This document shows, in pieces, positions 24,788 to 36,364 of a stretch of 64,000 nt of DNA. Made by a program: the position numbers and the translations under genes. The stretch is from Ciona intestinalis. Lineage: Eukaryota; Chordata; Ascidiacea; Phlebobranchia; Cionidae. The stretch is taken from contig NC_020167.2 of assembly GCF_000224145.3 (NCBI RefSeq), forward strand, positions 2,978,450-3,042,449, in the 5' to 3' direction. How positions within the stretch are numbered: position 1 is the stretch's first letter; every line of letters starts with the position of its first letter. A model generated the notes under the pieces. That model was not told the DNA's origin, did no database searches, and saw only the letters and a program-made list of their open reading frames with translations.

Positions 24788-25044
24788 CATATCTAATGTA
24801 ATTAACCAAAGCTTGGTGAGTTTCTGTACCTTATGGTTAAGCCACCACACCAGCTAACCATTGATATATTGTTCTGTCACTTCTGTGTTTAGCTGTTGGA
24901 CATTAATATACATTTGTTGTATTTTATGATGAAATTCATTTATTTCCTGTTTCTGCTCTTCTGGTTTTTAAACTTAAAAAATGAGCGTTTTTAAAACAAA
25001 ACAGATACAACAAGAATATAATCTTTTTTTAAACAATGGTAAAG

Positions 25045-26230
25045 TCACTTCACAATCTTCAGATGCCAAAGCCCATCGTTCAGGTAGTGTATCGTATCTA
25101 TACCAATTCCTTTATTGACTTCAGAACTAAAGCAAGATAAATTTGATGTTCATTAGAAAGTACTTCTGGTTGCGTTTTAAACAATTGACTACGCTCTTTT
25201 AATAGTTTCTTGTTTACCACCAAAAAGGATGGGAAAAGAGAATGAAAGCATGTCCTATCTCTTACTGCACCCTACTATATTACATAATTTGATGGAATTT
25301 GTATACTTACATCTTTTGTGGGCTCATCTTCATGAGACCAATTGCCAACGAATTAATCTTTCCTTCTGCATGAACAGCCTGACAAAATAACTTTATCAAT
25401 AGCAGTTCAGTGGTGAAAAAAAAACTCATCAGATACAACAGTGAACTAGAAGTTTTTCTGGTACATAATGGACCATTGCCGTGCTGCATGAGTAAAGTCC
25501 TATTATGAGTCGTGTCAGAGGGGGCTTTGAGCCTGGGTTGGCCTTTTAACCAACCTATTGAGCCAACATATAATCCATATTGGTAGTAATCTCACCACAG
25601 CTTTGTTGACTTCAGTCTCCATATTCAGATCAGCACCAGGTGAGGTTAAACCAGGACACATAATATTCGCACCACTTAATACAAACTTTATTGCGCCTCT
25701 GTCTACTTGCTGCTTAGGTAGAATAAAAGGGTCTGAAAGGTTTTAAGTTCAAATACAAGTTTTGTTGTCACTGACAAAGCGTTTACTTACATTTATGTAA
25801 AAGTTTTAGCGTTGGGTACCATGGACTGTCTCTTTGTTTGAAAAATAATGGTTCTGTTCCCACTGTAAGTATCTCAATGTGATCGTGACTGAAATGTAAT
25901 CATGATAGGGTAAATTGGAAAGTAATTTGACCACAAAAGCAGTCAGAAAATTTACACAATTAGGTTTACGTTAGGTCTGATACAAGTCATAAAAGCTCAC
26001 CATTTTATAACTTTAGCATTTTCTTTTTTATGCCAGAGGTCCCCCAAATATGGCTCAATACTTGGCATCTGCTCAAGAATTGTGTTACGAATCTGACGTT
26101 GGACTGAACTCTTTAACTGGTTCGTTGATGATATGTTTTCACTTTCATCAAATCTGTAACGGTTTAAAAATTTGTACAGGCGTCGAATCAAAAAAGATTT
26201 ACAGAGTAGATATACTCACTTCCTAAACAT
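25045..26230 (-). CDS. MCTS1: MCTS1 re-initiation and release factor
   Basis: PUA-domain protein that with DENR recycles 40S subunits and supports translation re-initiation. Exons in transcript order: 26220-26230, 26001-26153, 25791-25888, 25596-25732, 25311-25378, 25045-25126; 549 nt, 182 residues (human 181). It begins [12 protein letters not shown], matching MFKKFDEKE of human MCTS1. Then come [20 protein letters not shown] and [20 protein letters not shown]. The PUA core includes [20 protein letters not shown]. The C-terminal end is [20 protein letters not shown]. The first coding exon holds only 11 nt. The gene is tail to tail with TXNDC9 (258 bp between stops) and head to head with NDUFS3 (about 450 bp). 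Confidence 0.94.
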
Positions 26231-26677
26231 GTTGCTTAGACGTCACTCAGAGCTTAACTTGCCTGTCAATTTTGTGCAGAATGATTATAAACGCGATATT
26301 TCTATTACGTATCCCGAATACGTTAAACATGTAACATGTGTGCAAGCATAGGGTTTCTATGGTGAGATGTTTATATATTTTGTCAAGGCGAATTCTATTT
26401 CAGTTTTTAGTCGAAATCTCCAAAATTCTAAATCCGATAAAATATGAACTATGGCTTAAATTAAACCATAAAGTTCAGTATAAAGTGCACTAAATTAAAT
26501 CAATAAATACTCTCCACAAGTTAAGCATTTATATAACTGCGGGTTTGTAGTGCAAGCATTTGTCCTTGGAAAGTTTACGTGACGAAAACACTTACAACAG
26601 AACCAACACAAATTATATTTTACAAACGTCTGACACTACAGTAGTTCAGTTTTGTGTGATTACCTGTCTAGATTGCG
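26231..26677. promoter_or_regulatory. Head-to-head promoter interval MCTS1/NDUFS3
   Basis: A 447-bp interval between two divergent start codons; both promoters and 5' UTRs must lie here or reach in from it. No specific motif could be assigned by eye. Confidence 0.5.
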
Positions 26678-29600
26678 ATGGCTTCGCTATTTCGCTCCGG
26701 GTTGCGTCTTGCAAGGAACTTCGGAACAAAAGCAACAGTCCTTGGTAAGTCAAATTTAAATTATGATCACGTATCATACGGGAATTTCACCTTTGCAAAT
26801 AAGTGACAAAAAACAGACTTGTTAAACTGTTTTTTTTTGGCAAATCCTAACATTTGGTAATATTGTTAAGCCCTTTGTTTGATTTTATGTGCTTTATATA
26901 CTTCACTGCAACAAAATTTATTATTAATTAGGTTCTCACTCATCTATTACAAGATACAGTATTCCTTCGTGTGCAAAATATTCAACAGATGTAAGTGAGA
27001 CTTCAAGTGGAATAATCCAACCAACTGAACAAATACGTATGTTGTTATCATTTATTAAAATTGCTGGTGCTAGTGAAAAATCCTCCCCCACGTTATCTAA
27101 AAACTACCCCCATAACCACAAACCCGCTAACCACCAACGTCCAACACTTTCCACCAGCCTATTCTGCTATGTACGGGAGGATTCTTCACCAGTGGCAAAA
27201 TGCCTTAAATATAGATTTTATCCACAGGTCAATAAGAAGTTTATTAAATGTTCGAATTAATAAATTGTTTACTGTATGCTTTAATTTATTTTATTTTGTG
27301 GTTTCTTATAAATATAATCCCTTTACGTAAAAATGTTCGTTGTTGTATGTGATGTGAGAAATGGTGTGCTTGCAAGCAAAATATGTGCTTGGAAGCTGCA
27401 GTCTTGGGCAGGCGTCTCTAGGTTAATGGTATTATGTCAAATATTAATTTATTTGTTCTTCAGCAAACTGTATTAAATCATTTGGAAACAGATTATATTA
27501 TGAAGCTGACAACTCTAAATTCCACAATATGGCACATGAATACAAACAACGTGTTATACTTGCATGTGTGGTATTTAGAGTAGTCTGTATGAAGCCACCC
27601 ACGACATAGGGTGCCCATTGGAAATCACAGTTTATAAATGAATAAAAAAAGTTGATAATAATATGATTAATTAGTTAATTATATGTAAATGGTAATACAT
27701 AACTCAGTAAAATCATTTTTTTCTGTTTTTTCAGCTGCTGTTCGAGTTTCACCAGAAATTGCTCGCCAGAAGTTGGTGGAATATGGAAACTTTGTGTCCG
27801 AATGTTTGCCTAAATTTGTTCAACAGGTTCGTTCAATTACTTTTTTTATGTATACAGGGTACATATATTTAAAAGGATAACTAACATTTTTTTCTGTCAA
27901 CTTTTTTCAGGTGCAAATCACCCACACAAATGAGTTGGAACTACTTGTTGACCCAGAGTATATTGTTCAAGTTATTTCCTTCCTAAAGGATAATGCTTTA
28001 AGTCAGTTCACAAATTTATCGGATATTACTGTAGTAGATGTCCCAACTAGACCTTGCAGATTTGAGGTAAACGCTGTTATATGTGTACTGAAATATAAAC
28101 TAGTACAACATAAATCAAGTACATTAAAACATTACCTTTTTTGCATACTTTTAGTAAAATTACATAGAAAATATTAAACTATGAATAGGGATGCACATTA
28201 CAGAATAATTAGGTATTCTAGGATATCCTAGAATACTTTATTTCGAATCTAGAATTCCGAATCTAGAATTTCGAATCTTTTTATATTTATAGGAAAAAGA
28301 AATTTTACCCACAAAAGTCAGTTTATTGACCCTTTCATAGCAGCCTTGTTGGGTCATGAGCTGTAAAATGATCAAAAATTGTACTATTGGGTAGTTTTTG
28401 TGTCATGAAACGCAGGCTATGAAAAGACGTTACGAAACGTTTACTCTCGAAAGTCCCACAAACACAAAAATATTTTTTTTCAAAATTAATAAGTTTCAAA
28501 AATTGTTACTATAGTATATGAGATGACGTGTAATGACATCATTAAACAGAATACCGAATCCCGTAATAAGATTCGAATACAAAAGGATTCGAATCTCATG
28601 GATTCGAAATTCTGTAATGTGCATCCCTAACTATGAAACACATTTTTGACACTTGTTTTAAACGGTATATGAGCTTGGTGTATATTTTTAATTCAGCTTC
28701 AGTGTATTTCTTAAATTCTATGTTTTTTTATATTTACAGCTTGTATACAACTTGTTATCACTCGCTTACAACCAACGAATCCGAGTGAAGTCGTACACTG
28801 ATGAATTGACAGCAGTCGACTCGATTGTTGAAATTCATGAAGGTGCAAACTGGTATGAGAGGGAGGTGGGTTAGGTCTTTTTATTGGTTGTTGTTTAGAC
28901 AGGGAAATTTATTTTACCTTTTCTATCATCAAACTGTCTATTGATGAATAATTATAAATTAATGTAGCCTAAATTTCTATTTTACAAAGGGAGGCAGTGT
29001 GGGACGCTAGGGGATATGGTTCCTAAATGATTCAGGGCGCTGCCTTACCTGTTTTTTTTTTCAATTAACTTGCCGTCATTCCAAATAAACGATTCAGGTT
29101 TAAAGAGAAACCCACCTTTTCCCAATTATACTGGAACTAGTTAAAAGTTCCTCATAATTGGAATTTTTTGTATTTCATACATTATTTTTAATTGGCAAAA
29201 TATTCAATCAAATAAATTATTCTTCAGATCTGGGACATGTTCGGGGTGTTTTTCAAGAATCATCCAGACTTGCGAAGAATCTTAACGGACTACGGATTTG
29301 ATGGTCATCCCTTCAGAAAAGATTTTCCTCTATCTGGCTACTATGAGGTTAAATGAATGAATTAAACTTATTTATACTTGTGTGGCTGGCAACGACTGAC
29401 GTTATAAATGGGTTGTGTTCTTGGGCAAGACACTTAACGGCAATTGCTCAAACCCAGTGGTCACTAATGGGTTGTCCAAATTATCAGCCACACATAAAAA
29501 AACCTATAAAATGACCCAAAAAAAATCACCCACAAAGTAACATACTTGGTAACTTAAAAGCTGGCATGAAGTATATGAAACAGAACATTCGTGGTCGTTT

Positions 29601-29885
29601 TTCGGCCACGCGAGGATAAAGTAAGTTACATTCATTCAATCATTTATTTAAATATCACCGGTTAAAACATGGCACACACCACTATAGAAAAATTTACATC
29701 AAATCTAACATTTTGCCACATAGGTGAGATACGATGACGAAACAGAAAGAATTGTACGTGAGCCGCTGGAAATGGCACAAGAATTTCGAAAGTTCGATCT
29801 TACGAGTCCATGGGAGGCTTTCCCAAAATACAGGAAACCTGCAGAGTTACCACCTCCTCCCACCGAAACCGAAGACAAAAAATAA
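26678..29885 (+). CDS. NDUFS3: NADH:ubiquinone oxidoreductase 30-kDa core subunit
   Basis: Core subunit of mitochondrial complex I, in the peripheral arm near the quinone site. Exons: 26678-26744, 26932-27036, 27735-27826, 27911-28066, 28740-28865, 29228-29347, 29724-29885; 828 nt, 275 residues (human 264). The N-terminus [20 protein letters not shown] is Arg-rich and lacks acids, as expected for a mitochondrial presequence. Family blocks are [33 protein letters not shown], and the diagnostic [15 protein letters not shown] followed by [20 protein letters not shown]. Next come DFPLSGY and [21 protein letters not shown]. The tail is Pro-rich and ends EDKK. Introns carry three mobile elements: 27066-27196 (intron 2), 28186-28629 (intron 4) and 29383-29630 (intron 6). 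An AATAAA lies near 29936. Confidence 0.97.
27066..27196. mobile_element. Short hAT-type MITE, second copy
   Basis: About 131 bp with ends GGTGCTAGTGAAAAATCC and, in reverse complement, GCCACTGGTGAAGAATCC. It shares the internal 'ttccaccagcctattctgct' block with the element at 3837-3985. The flanks aaattgct and aaaatgcc are a degenerate candidate 8-bp duplication. It lies in NDUFS3 intron 2. Confidence 0.75.
28186..28629. mobile_element. 444-bp hAT-type MITE with perfect 8-bp target duplication
   Basis: The terminal inverted repeat is TAGGGATGCACATTACAGAA, and the right end reads the same in reverse complement. It is flanked by the exact duplication actatgaa (28178-28185, 28630-28637). Subterminal 'attcgaat/gaatctagaa' motifs are repeated in both orientations. 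There is no transposase. TAGGG ends and an 8-bp duplication place it with hAT elements. The perfect duplication suggests a fairly recent insertion in NDUFS3 intron 4. Confidence 0.9.
29383..29630 (-). repeat. Interspersed repeat family B, fullest copy
   Basis: About 250 bp in NDUFS3 intron 6 containing 'gggcaagacacttaacggca', 'gtcactaatgggttgtccaa', 'atcacccacaaagtaacata' and 'cgtttttcggccacgcgagg'. The same blocks in opposite orientation recur at 52871-52990, 55478-55567 and 56923-57160. Ends and target duplications are not clear, so SINE versus MITE is undecided. Confidence 0.75.
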
Positions 29886-30178
29886 ATTTTCCTTAAGTTC
29901 AATTCGCGATTAATATTTTTTTGAAACAGACAAACGAAATAAATTTATGATATCTGAATTTTTACCGTCGTTTTCCGTCCACGCGAGGATAAATAAGTTA
30001 CATTAGTACACCTGGTGTTTTTGTAGGCGTGTTGTTTTGATGCCCAAAATAGCGAGCATTTGGACTGTTTTTAAAGTGTTATTTTTTTGTACGGAAATTG
30101 TGTTTTTTAAAAAAAGTGATGGTTTAAATAGGTTAAAAAATGTAAGGTCATTTGTGAAATGATTTACATTTGACAGTA

Positions 30179-30374
30179 TAGTAGGGTGGGGGAGATGGGA
30201 CACCTTTAGCACATAATACCAAAATATCCTGATTGTGTTTTAAGCAGTTAAAACGGTATTATATATGGGAGTCGTGAGGATACGGTTTTACAATTCTATA
30301 AGTTTTTTGTTTACTACCAAATCGGTCGGAAAAATAAAATGAAAAGGTGTTCAGTCTTCTCCCTCCCTACTATA
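30179..30374. mobile_element. Palindromic MITE family A, near-complete copy
   Basis: About 195 bp from 'gtagggtgggggagatggga' to 'ctccctccctac', bounded on both sides by TATA. The two ends are inverted copies of each other. The interior blocks 'atcctgattgtgttttaa', 'gtcgtgaggatacggtttta' and 'tgtttactaccaaatcgg' define the family. The flanking TA/TATA suggests a Tc1/mariner-like or similar TA-targeting transposase (inference). Confidence 0.8.
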
Positions 30375-30535
30375 TATTGATTGTTTTAAACACATCTATT
30401 GCGGTGAAAGGCACACCACGTTTGAATGTGAGTTGAAAGGCTAAACACAAAAGACTAAAACAACATCTTTTCTGTAAATATGTATATTAGGGTGGGGGGA
30501 ATGGGATACCTTTAGCGCATACTATTACCATTTTT

Positions 30536-30886
30536 GCATGGTCACTTTTATGCGCGTAAGTACTCGCATATTTACTCGCAAAAACAAAAGTTAACACCAA
30601 TGTATATATAAGTAGTTATATACATTGGTTAACACACATAACGTCATAAGCGTGTCATCTGCTGTAGAAGGTTGGTTGTTAATCGCATTATGCGAGTAAA
30701 GAAAAGTATGGTGGAAGTACAGTTTCACTTTTAAGAGCCTAATCTTTTTCGGGTATTATTTTTACAGGATTTAGTTGGTAATAGCACCATGAGGTGTTAA
30801 AACTTTTTTTATAAACTAGATTTAACAATATTGCGCTAAAATAAGCTTACTGAATGTTGATACGCGCATAAACAAAATGACCATGC
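30536..30886. mobile_element. 351-bp inverted-repeat element inside a truncated MITE
   Basis: Ends GCATGGTCACTTTTATGCGC and, in reverse complement, GCATGGTCATTTTGTTTATG followed by CGCG form imperfect terminal inverted repeats. An internal hairpin lies at about 30592-30640 ('accaatgtatata' / 'tatatacattggt'). It follows directly after a truncated family A MITE end (30483-30535), so it may have inserted into it. No target duplication was found. Confidence 0.55.
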
Positions 30887-31680
30887 TGTAACGTCTTAAT
30901 TTGCTTCATAATTCGCTCTTGCTTTGTAGCAGCTTGTTTATGTCCCCTAATTTTAATTTCTAATGCATGTGTATTTGATGTGTTATGTGACGTCACAATT
31001 ATGCCACGTTTGACTGCTGGTAATCATTTTTTATCGCTCTTTTCCGACCACCTCGCAGTCCAAGTGTACTGTTGTATTTATATCTGCCAACATCCATCTT
31101 GTTTGAATATTTACCTCTGATCAGCCCTGTGTGTGCCTGCTATCTTGTCCTAAAATTGTTCGGTAGGTGCTATGTTTTTTATATATCGTATTATTTTGTG
31201 TGATAGTTTGTAAACCGTACGCCCTGTGTGTGTGTCTAGTGTGTGTGTATCACTTAAGTGTCTGTGTATTATTTAATCGTGTATATATTTTTAGAAAACC
31301 GTGCGTACATACGTACCGTACCGTGCGTACCCTTACAAAATAAATTCGTTTACAACAAATCAACGTACGCGTTTTCGTCAATCGACAACCCTCGTGTGAC
31401 CTGTCGGGGCAACCTAGGACACGCCTCTCATAGACCGTTACACATGCAAAATAACGCCGTTAGCGAGTTATCATATGACGAGTTAATGCGGATCGCTATT
31501 CGCATTAACTTTTTACCATGCAAAAAGGGTATATTTAAATATCCTGATCGTGTTTTAAACAATTAACAACATGATTTGTTGTGGCAACTTGTAAGTTTGC
31601 AAGGCGTGTATAAAACAGAACATCCGTCCGCGATATAACGATTTTCGTTTTCTGTCATGCAAGGACAAAGCGGTTCTAGG

Positions 31681-31758
31681 CTATTTCCCCCCGGCTACTT
31701 CCCCGCCGTGACTATTCCCCCCCGTGACTATTTCCCCACAGTGACTATCCCCCCCCCC
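31681..31758. repeat. C-rich short tandem repeat
   Basis: Four imperfect copies of 'gtgactattcccccc'-type units ending in a C-run. It is strongly strand-asymmetric and unlike the surrounding AT-rich DNA. Confidence 0.8.
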
Positions 31759-32013
31759 TGGGGTGTGGTTACGGGACAAAAAATAGCCGGTTACGGGACA
31801 AAGCACATTTAACCGCAACACATCGCAAGTTGTTGTGCCGATTGACACGGCTCTGTTGGAATTTTGTGAGGATTGTCACAAGTTAAACCAATGCTATATA
31901 TAACAAATCTTATAAATATATCGTCGGTTACGTAGTAAGCAGCGTCATCTAGTTTTGCTCTCACCGTATCTATCTTATTTGTATGTCCCTTCGGCACTTT
32001 AGATGATGTATTT

Positions 32014-32162
32014 CAGAGTGGGGAAGATGGGACACCTTTAGAACATAATATCCGAATACCCTTATTGTGTTTTTATATTTCTTTGAACTTTATTTGTTTG
32101 CCATCAAATGGAACGGGAAAATAGAATAAAAAGGTTTTCCATCTTTCTACACCATACTACGT
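32014..32162. mobile_element. Palindromic MITE family A, decayed copy
   Basis: Recognisable from 'gtggggaagatgggacacct' at the left to 'ccatctttctacaccatact' at the right, with the interior partly deleted compared with the copy at 30179. Confidence 0.7.
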
Positions 32163-34145
32163 GTATATAGTCAGCAGTTTTTCTATAATTAACTACCGGT
32201 ATTTTGTTAAATACATTTTAGGTTGCTGCGGTTTACTTTTTCTATAAATTTCAGTCACCTTGTTTCATCTGTTTATAAAATTAATCCGATCATGAGACTC
32301 GCTTGCGGTATAACACGCCTTGGTTTATAAGAACCGTGAGTTTCAATTATTGATGTGTTCGATTTTACGACGCTGAACTTCCTTCTCGTTGAGAGCAAGT
32401 AACCTGACGTCATCGTTTCGAAGAACTAGCTGAACGGGAAGCACCCTCGATTCTCAATCCTGCCGCCAGCCGTAATAACGGCTACGTCAAATATAAGTTT
32501 AATCATTCTTGAGTTGATGCCAGGAGCTTTTTCTGCCTGAAGGTACAGGTTAAAGTTACAAGGCTGACAAGTTTGCCGCTCACGAGTTGTATTAAGTTCC
32601 ACTGTAATGACGTGTGCATCGAGCGATAACACACGGATCCGAACAATTTGAAACAGTGCAGATTTTGCTTAAAATACGTTTCATAAAACGTGTCACTGTG
32701 TTACTTAGGCATAGCGTTGAGGTGGCAAGGCGGCAAAACGACACCTTTAAACATCTTGAACATTATGTGGTTAACTGTACCTCATGAAAATGTTGTTTAC
32801 CGTCATTCGCATGTATGACTAATAGTCTAATCTCCGAAATAACTACCGCGTAGGGCTGTATAGGTTTAATAGTTTTTTCTAGCTTAAAGCGGGCTTTGTC
32901 AAAACACCTGTTACCAATGAGCAATCAGCATCTGCGTGTAGGTGTCACTGTTTTTAACGATTAAAAAAATATACTGTTTTTAGATTGTTGACTAAAGATG
33001 CGCCGCGATGCGCTTATCATTTCCGAACTGAAAAACAAAATATATAATCGCTGAAGTAGATAAAGAGAAAAGACGTTGCCTTCAATTTAGCAAGTCGGGT
33101 ATTCGATAACCTGTCTTATAAGTGTGGAGCAACCATCTTACAGTTACGCTTCACTTGTTAAGTAGGGCGCATATTTTCACTGTTGCCTTTTTCTTCAGTT
33201 CTAAATCACACGATGGAAATGTAGTCACAACTTCCGCGTTTTCACTTTGTTGCAGACGTAGGTCGAGTGGTAACTTAGCAGAACACGTTTAACGAATCAA
33301 GATTGTAACATGAATAGGTAATTTAAAATGACTAATTATACACTGTACGTAGGTTGGAAATTAATGATAACGTTAGTCATCACATTACGCTTGCGTTTTC
33401 ATTTTGTTACAGACGTAGGTCGAGTGGTAACTCATCACATTACGCTTAAACTGGCGGAAGTGTGGAAGTTTGCAATTTCCCATATAACTAATGAAAGCTA
33501 ATTGAGTGGTTGGGTTCAGATCGAACGCAATGTAAAGCAGAGATGTGTTGGACAGAAACGTTGTTTGGTATAGTTAAATAGAAGTAAGTCTGAACGCTAA
33601 CAAATATGCAGAAATAACAAATGCTTTTAGCAGTTTCTATTTTGTATTGTTTTAGCGTGTAAATAAATCAAAGAAAAAGCTTTCGTAACGCCCTTACTAT
33701 ATTAACTATATAGCTGGCGTTTTAATTTCTGATTCAATACAAGTTGCGTTTCGTAGCAACCAAGGAGCTCGTATTTGTTGATATTTGATAATTAATTCCA
33801 AACTTAAAACATAAACACATGAATAGCGCCATTAATTGCTTTGGCTATAAAGAACGTCACGCGTGGGAGCGTCGGATTTTGTTTGGGATGTTTAGAGCCT
33901 TTTTTGTAACTCTGGTAGTTTTTTAGCTGTTTCTTAGTATCTTCTCTTTCTCTTTTGATAAGGTCTCCGGGTTGTAGGGTTACTTGAGCGCAAAAGTGCT
34001 TGGATTTGTTTGTACAGTTCGTTGAGTATGCGCCATGTTTATCAAGTTTTACGTACACGAACTTCGTTTGTTTTATACATACTTTCTGTTACAATCTGCA
34101 GATTAATAAAGTTTTCAAAGTAGGCGGAAAACTATAGGGGAAATA

Positions 34146-36364
34146 ATGTCAAGGTGTCTCCAAATTTCTTCGATTGTCCTCGCTTTAGCAGCGATGATAT
34201 TTGTCATCGTGTCGTTTGTCACTACATCCTGGATGACGGTGAGTCTAATTTAAACTAAGTATCAAACTTATTTCCTGATTTGGGTAGGGTAAGATGGATC
34301 GTGTTTTTATTCTATTTTCTTCTTACATTTTGACCGGTAGTAAACATAGAATATTTACAGAATTATATACCATAGCCCTGCGACTCGTTGTTAAAGCGTT
34401 GTTAACTGTTCAAATAAAAAAACAGGAAATATGGGATTTAGATGCTAACGGTATCCCATCTTACTCCACAGTATTGTGGCTCCCAACATTTTGGTTTTAT
34501 AATACACGAATTTGTGCTTGCAGGCTTGCATGGATGCAAAGCATATACTGGCAATGGCGGCGGCAATTGTTCAGATTCCTGATTCCGCCAAAGCAATGTT
34601 TAACGGAAAAATATGCTTCGACACCGGACTTTTTAAAGTATCATACTCTTTCATGAACATGCACTCAGCTGTTGATCTGCCAGGTGGGTCACAGAAAATC
34701 CCATATGCGATAAATAACACAATGTGGTTATATATGATACTGTTTGATGTGACGTGGTAAACATATGGAATGCGCCAGGAGTGTACTAAAATGTATTTCT
34801 TTGTTACAGCCAACTCTATGGACGCTTTTCTGAAAATTACAATCGGGCTTTTCAGCTTTTCGCTTCTACTGCTCTTGGTTGGGGGCATACTCATAATTCT
34901 TGCTGTTTGTTCCGTTTCAATGAGCAGCCAACGTAAGGCGATCGCCCGAATGTACAATGGAATTGGAGCCGTGGTTTTGTTTTTCGGGGGTATGTAATTT
35001 TCAATGATGTTTACCGATTGTAGAATTCTTTGTACTTACCTGACTATTTGACCCCGCCGTCCCAAATGTCGCTGTTTTAACTATAATAAACAAGCCGACA
35101 GCAGGTTGTAGATCTGTATGCACCATTACGCGGTATATTAATATGATTGCGTCAATGCAAATACGAGTTTACGAATAACATTTACCTTATTTTTAAAAGA
35201 TCATGCGTTAGATTTAATTACAGCGGAATGATACTGTCTCTCCTAAAATCAATAGATACTCCTCAAGGCCAGAGTCAAATCTTTATTAAAAAATATAAAC
35301 ACAATATTAGTTTTGCACTATGGCCAGGATCATAAAACATAATATACTTTTGCGTTAAGGTCTCATACGGGAGTAACTCGTGAACATTCTTTTGTTCACA
35401 CGAGGTTTGCCTTATAATTTCTTTTACACGAAACTTGCGTTCTAACACCATTCCAGCATCACGTGTATGGAATAACTTATTTCCAACTTTCGTTAATTCA
35501 AGTTCTGTTCGGTCCCGTGTAGTCACAATAAAACCGCCTGTGTGTTTGCGTTATATTAAAAGTAATTGCTTTAAATAGAAAATATTTTCCAAATCAAACT
35601 TTATGGATACGGTTCGCTGAAGCTCAGTATACTGTTCCGTAAATAATCAATAAAACAGCTGTTTTTGTTTGCGATATAGGACACATCGATTAAATGACAA
35701 AATAGATCAGTGTTAGTTTTACTTGCTGCCTACATTGTTTATTAGAATGATTTCCAATATGATTTCCAATCATTCCAATCATATTGAAAAACAATGAATG
35801 ATTTCAAAGAATGATTTGCCCCTTTTTGCAGCAATCTTTATCCTTGCTGGAGCTTTGGCTTACACGGTCCCACAAAGTCGACTAGTTCACCAACCACTTC
35901 CTTGGATGGCACAACTCGGAAAAACCTTCCAGAATATAATGGCTGGAGGTTTGCAGAACATGCCTGGCAGCTCTTCGTTTTCCGGATTGAACAACCTCGG
36001 AGGCCACGATGGAAGCCTACCATCAATTCCTGATTTAAGTCATCTTGGAGGAAATAGTGAAAGCAGCTCCTCTTTGCCGCCGGGATTTGGCAATCTTGGA
36101 AACCTAGATTCGTCTTCCCTCCAACACTTGGGGGATATGATGGGCACAGGCAGGAAGAAGAGGCAAATAAGTGGAATGGATTCGACCATGCTACAAAACC
36201 TGTTAGGCAGCATTGACCCGATGTTTGGATATTCCCTATACCTTAGCTACGTCGCCTTCATTTTCGCTCTTCTTTCCGCGATCTTTGCCGCTGTCGCTTC
36301 ACGCCGCGGGGGTGGAGAGTATCCAGATACTGTGCCACTTGACACCAACTTTGGAAAGATATAA
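34146..36364 (+). CDS. Four-transmembrane (claudin-like) protein, paralogue 1, with furin-like site in loop 2
   Basis: Exons: 34146-34238, 34524-34683, 34810-34989, 35832-36364; 966 nt, 321 residues. TM1 is about 8-27 (SIVLALAAMIFVIVSFV), TM2 follows MDAFLKITIG (about 90-115), TM3 is around the exon 3/4 junction (VVLFFGG then AIFILAGALAY), and TM4 is YSLYLSYVAFIFALLSAIFA (about 278-297). Loop 1 holds Trp in SWMT and two Cys (ACMD, KICFD), reminiscent of the claudin/PMP22/clarin superfamily but without the GLW-C-C signature. Loop 2 is unusually long (about 115 residues), rich in Ser, Gly, Leu and Pro, and contains RKKR at 252-255, a furin-type cleavage motif. The cytoplasmic tail ends EYPDTVPLDTNFGKI and is conserved in the neighbour. 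No named family was recognised. Intron 1 contains a MITE. AATAAA lies near 36719. Confidence 0.85.
34283..34475. mobile_element. Palindromic MITE family A in intron 1 of tetraspan paralogue 1
   Basis: Runs from 'gggtagggtaagatgga' to 'tatcccatcttactccacagt' with the family's interior blocks in reverse order, including 'cggtagtaaacatagaat'. It ends about 50 bases before the exon 2 acceptor. Confidence 0.75.

Larger units (their letters stand above)
29886..34145. other. 4.3-kb repeat-rich intergenic region
   Basis: No convincing coding exon was found. The region holds palindromic MITE copies (30179-30374; a truncated end at about 30483-30535; 32014-32162), an inverted-repeat element (30536-30886), a family B fragment (31590-31680), a C-rich short tandem repeat (31681-31758) and a 40-bp direct repeat (33235-33274 and 33393-33432). 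The open frame at 31258-31566 on the plus strand has no recognisable relatives and low-complexity flanks, so I do not call it. The proximal part should contain the promoter of the first tetraspan gene. Confidence 0.6.

Noticed and set aside
31258-31566. Possible 102-residue protein
   Set aside because: No recognisable domain, an unusual context of short tandem motifs, and its 3' end enters a MITE fragment ('atcctgatcgtgttttaaac').
29886-34145. Search for an autonomous transposase, LTR element or viral fossil in the repeat-rich region
   Set aside because: Only short non-coding inverted-repeat elements were found; no reverse transcriptase, integrase, capsid or transposase motif was readable.
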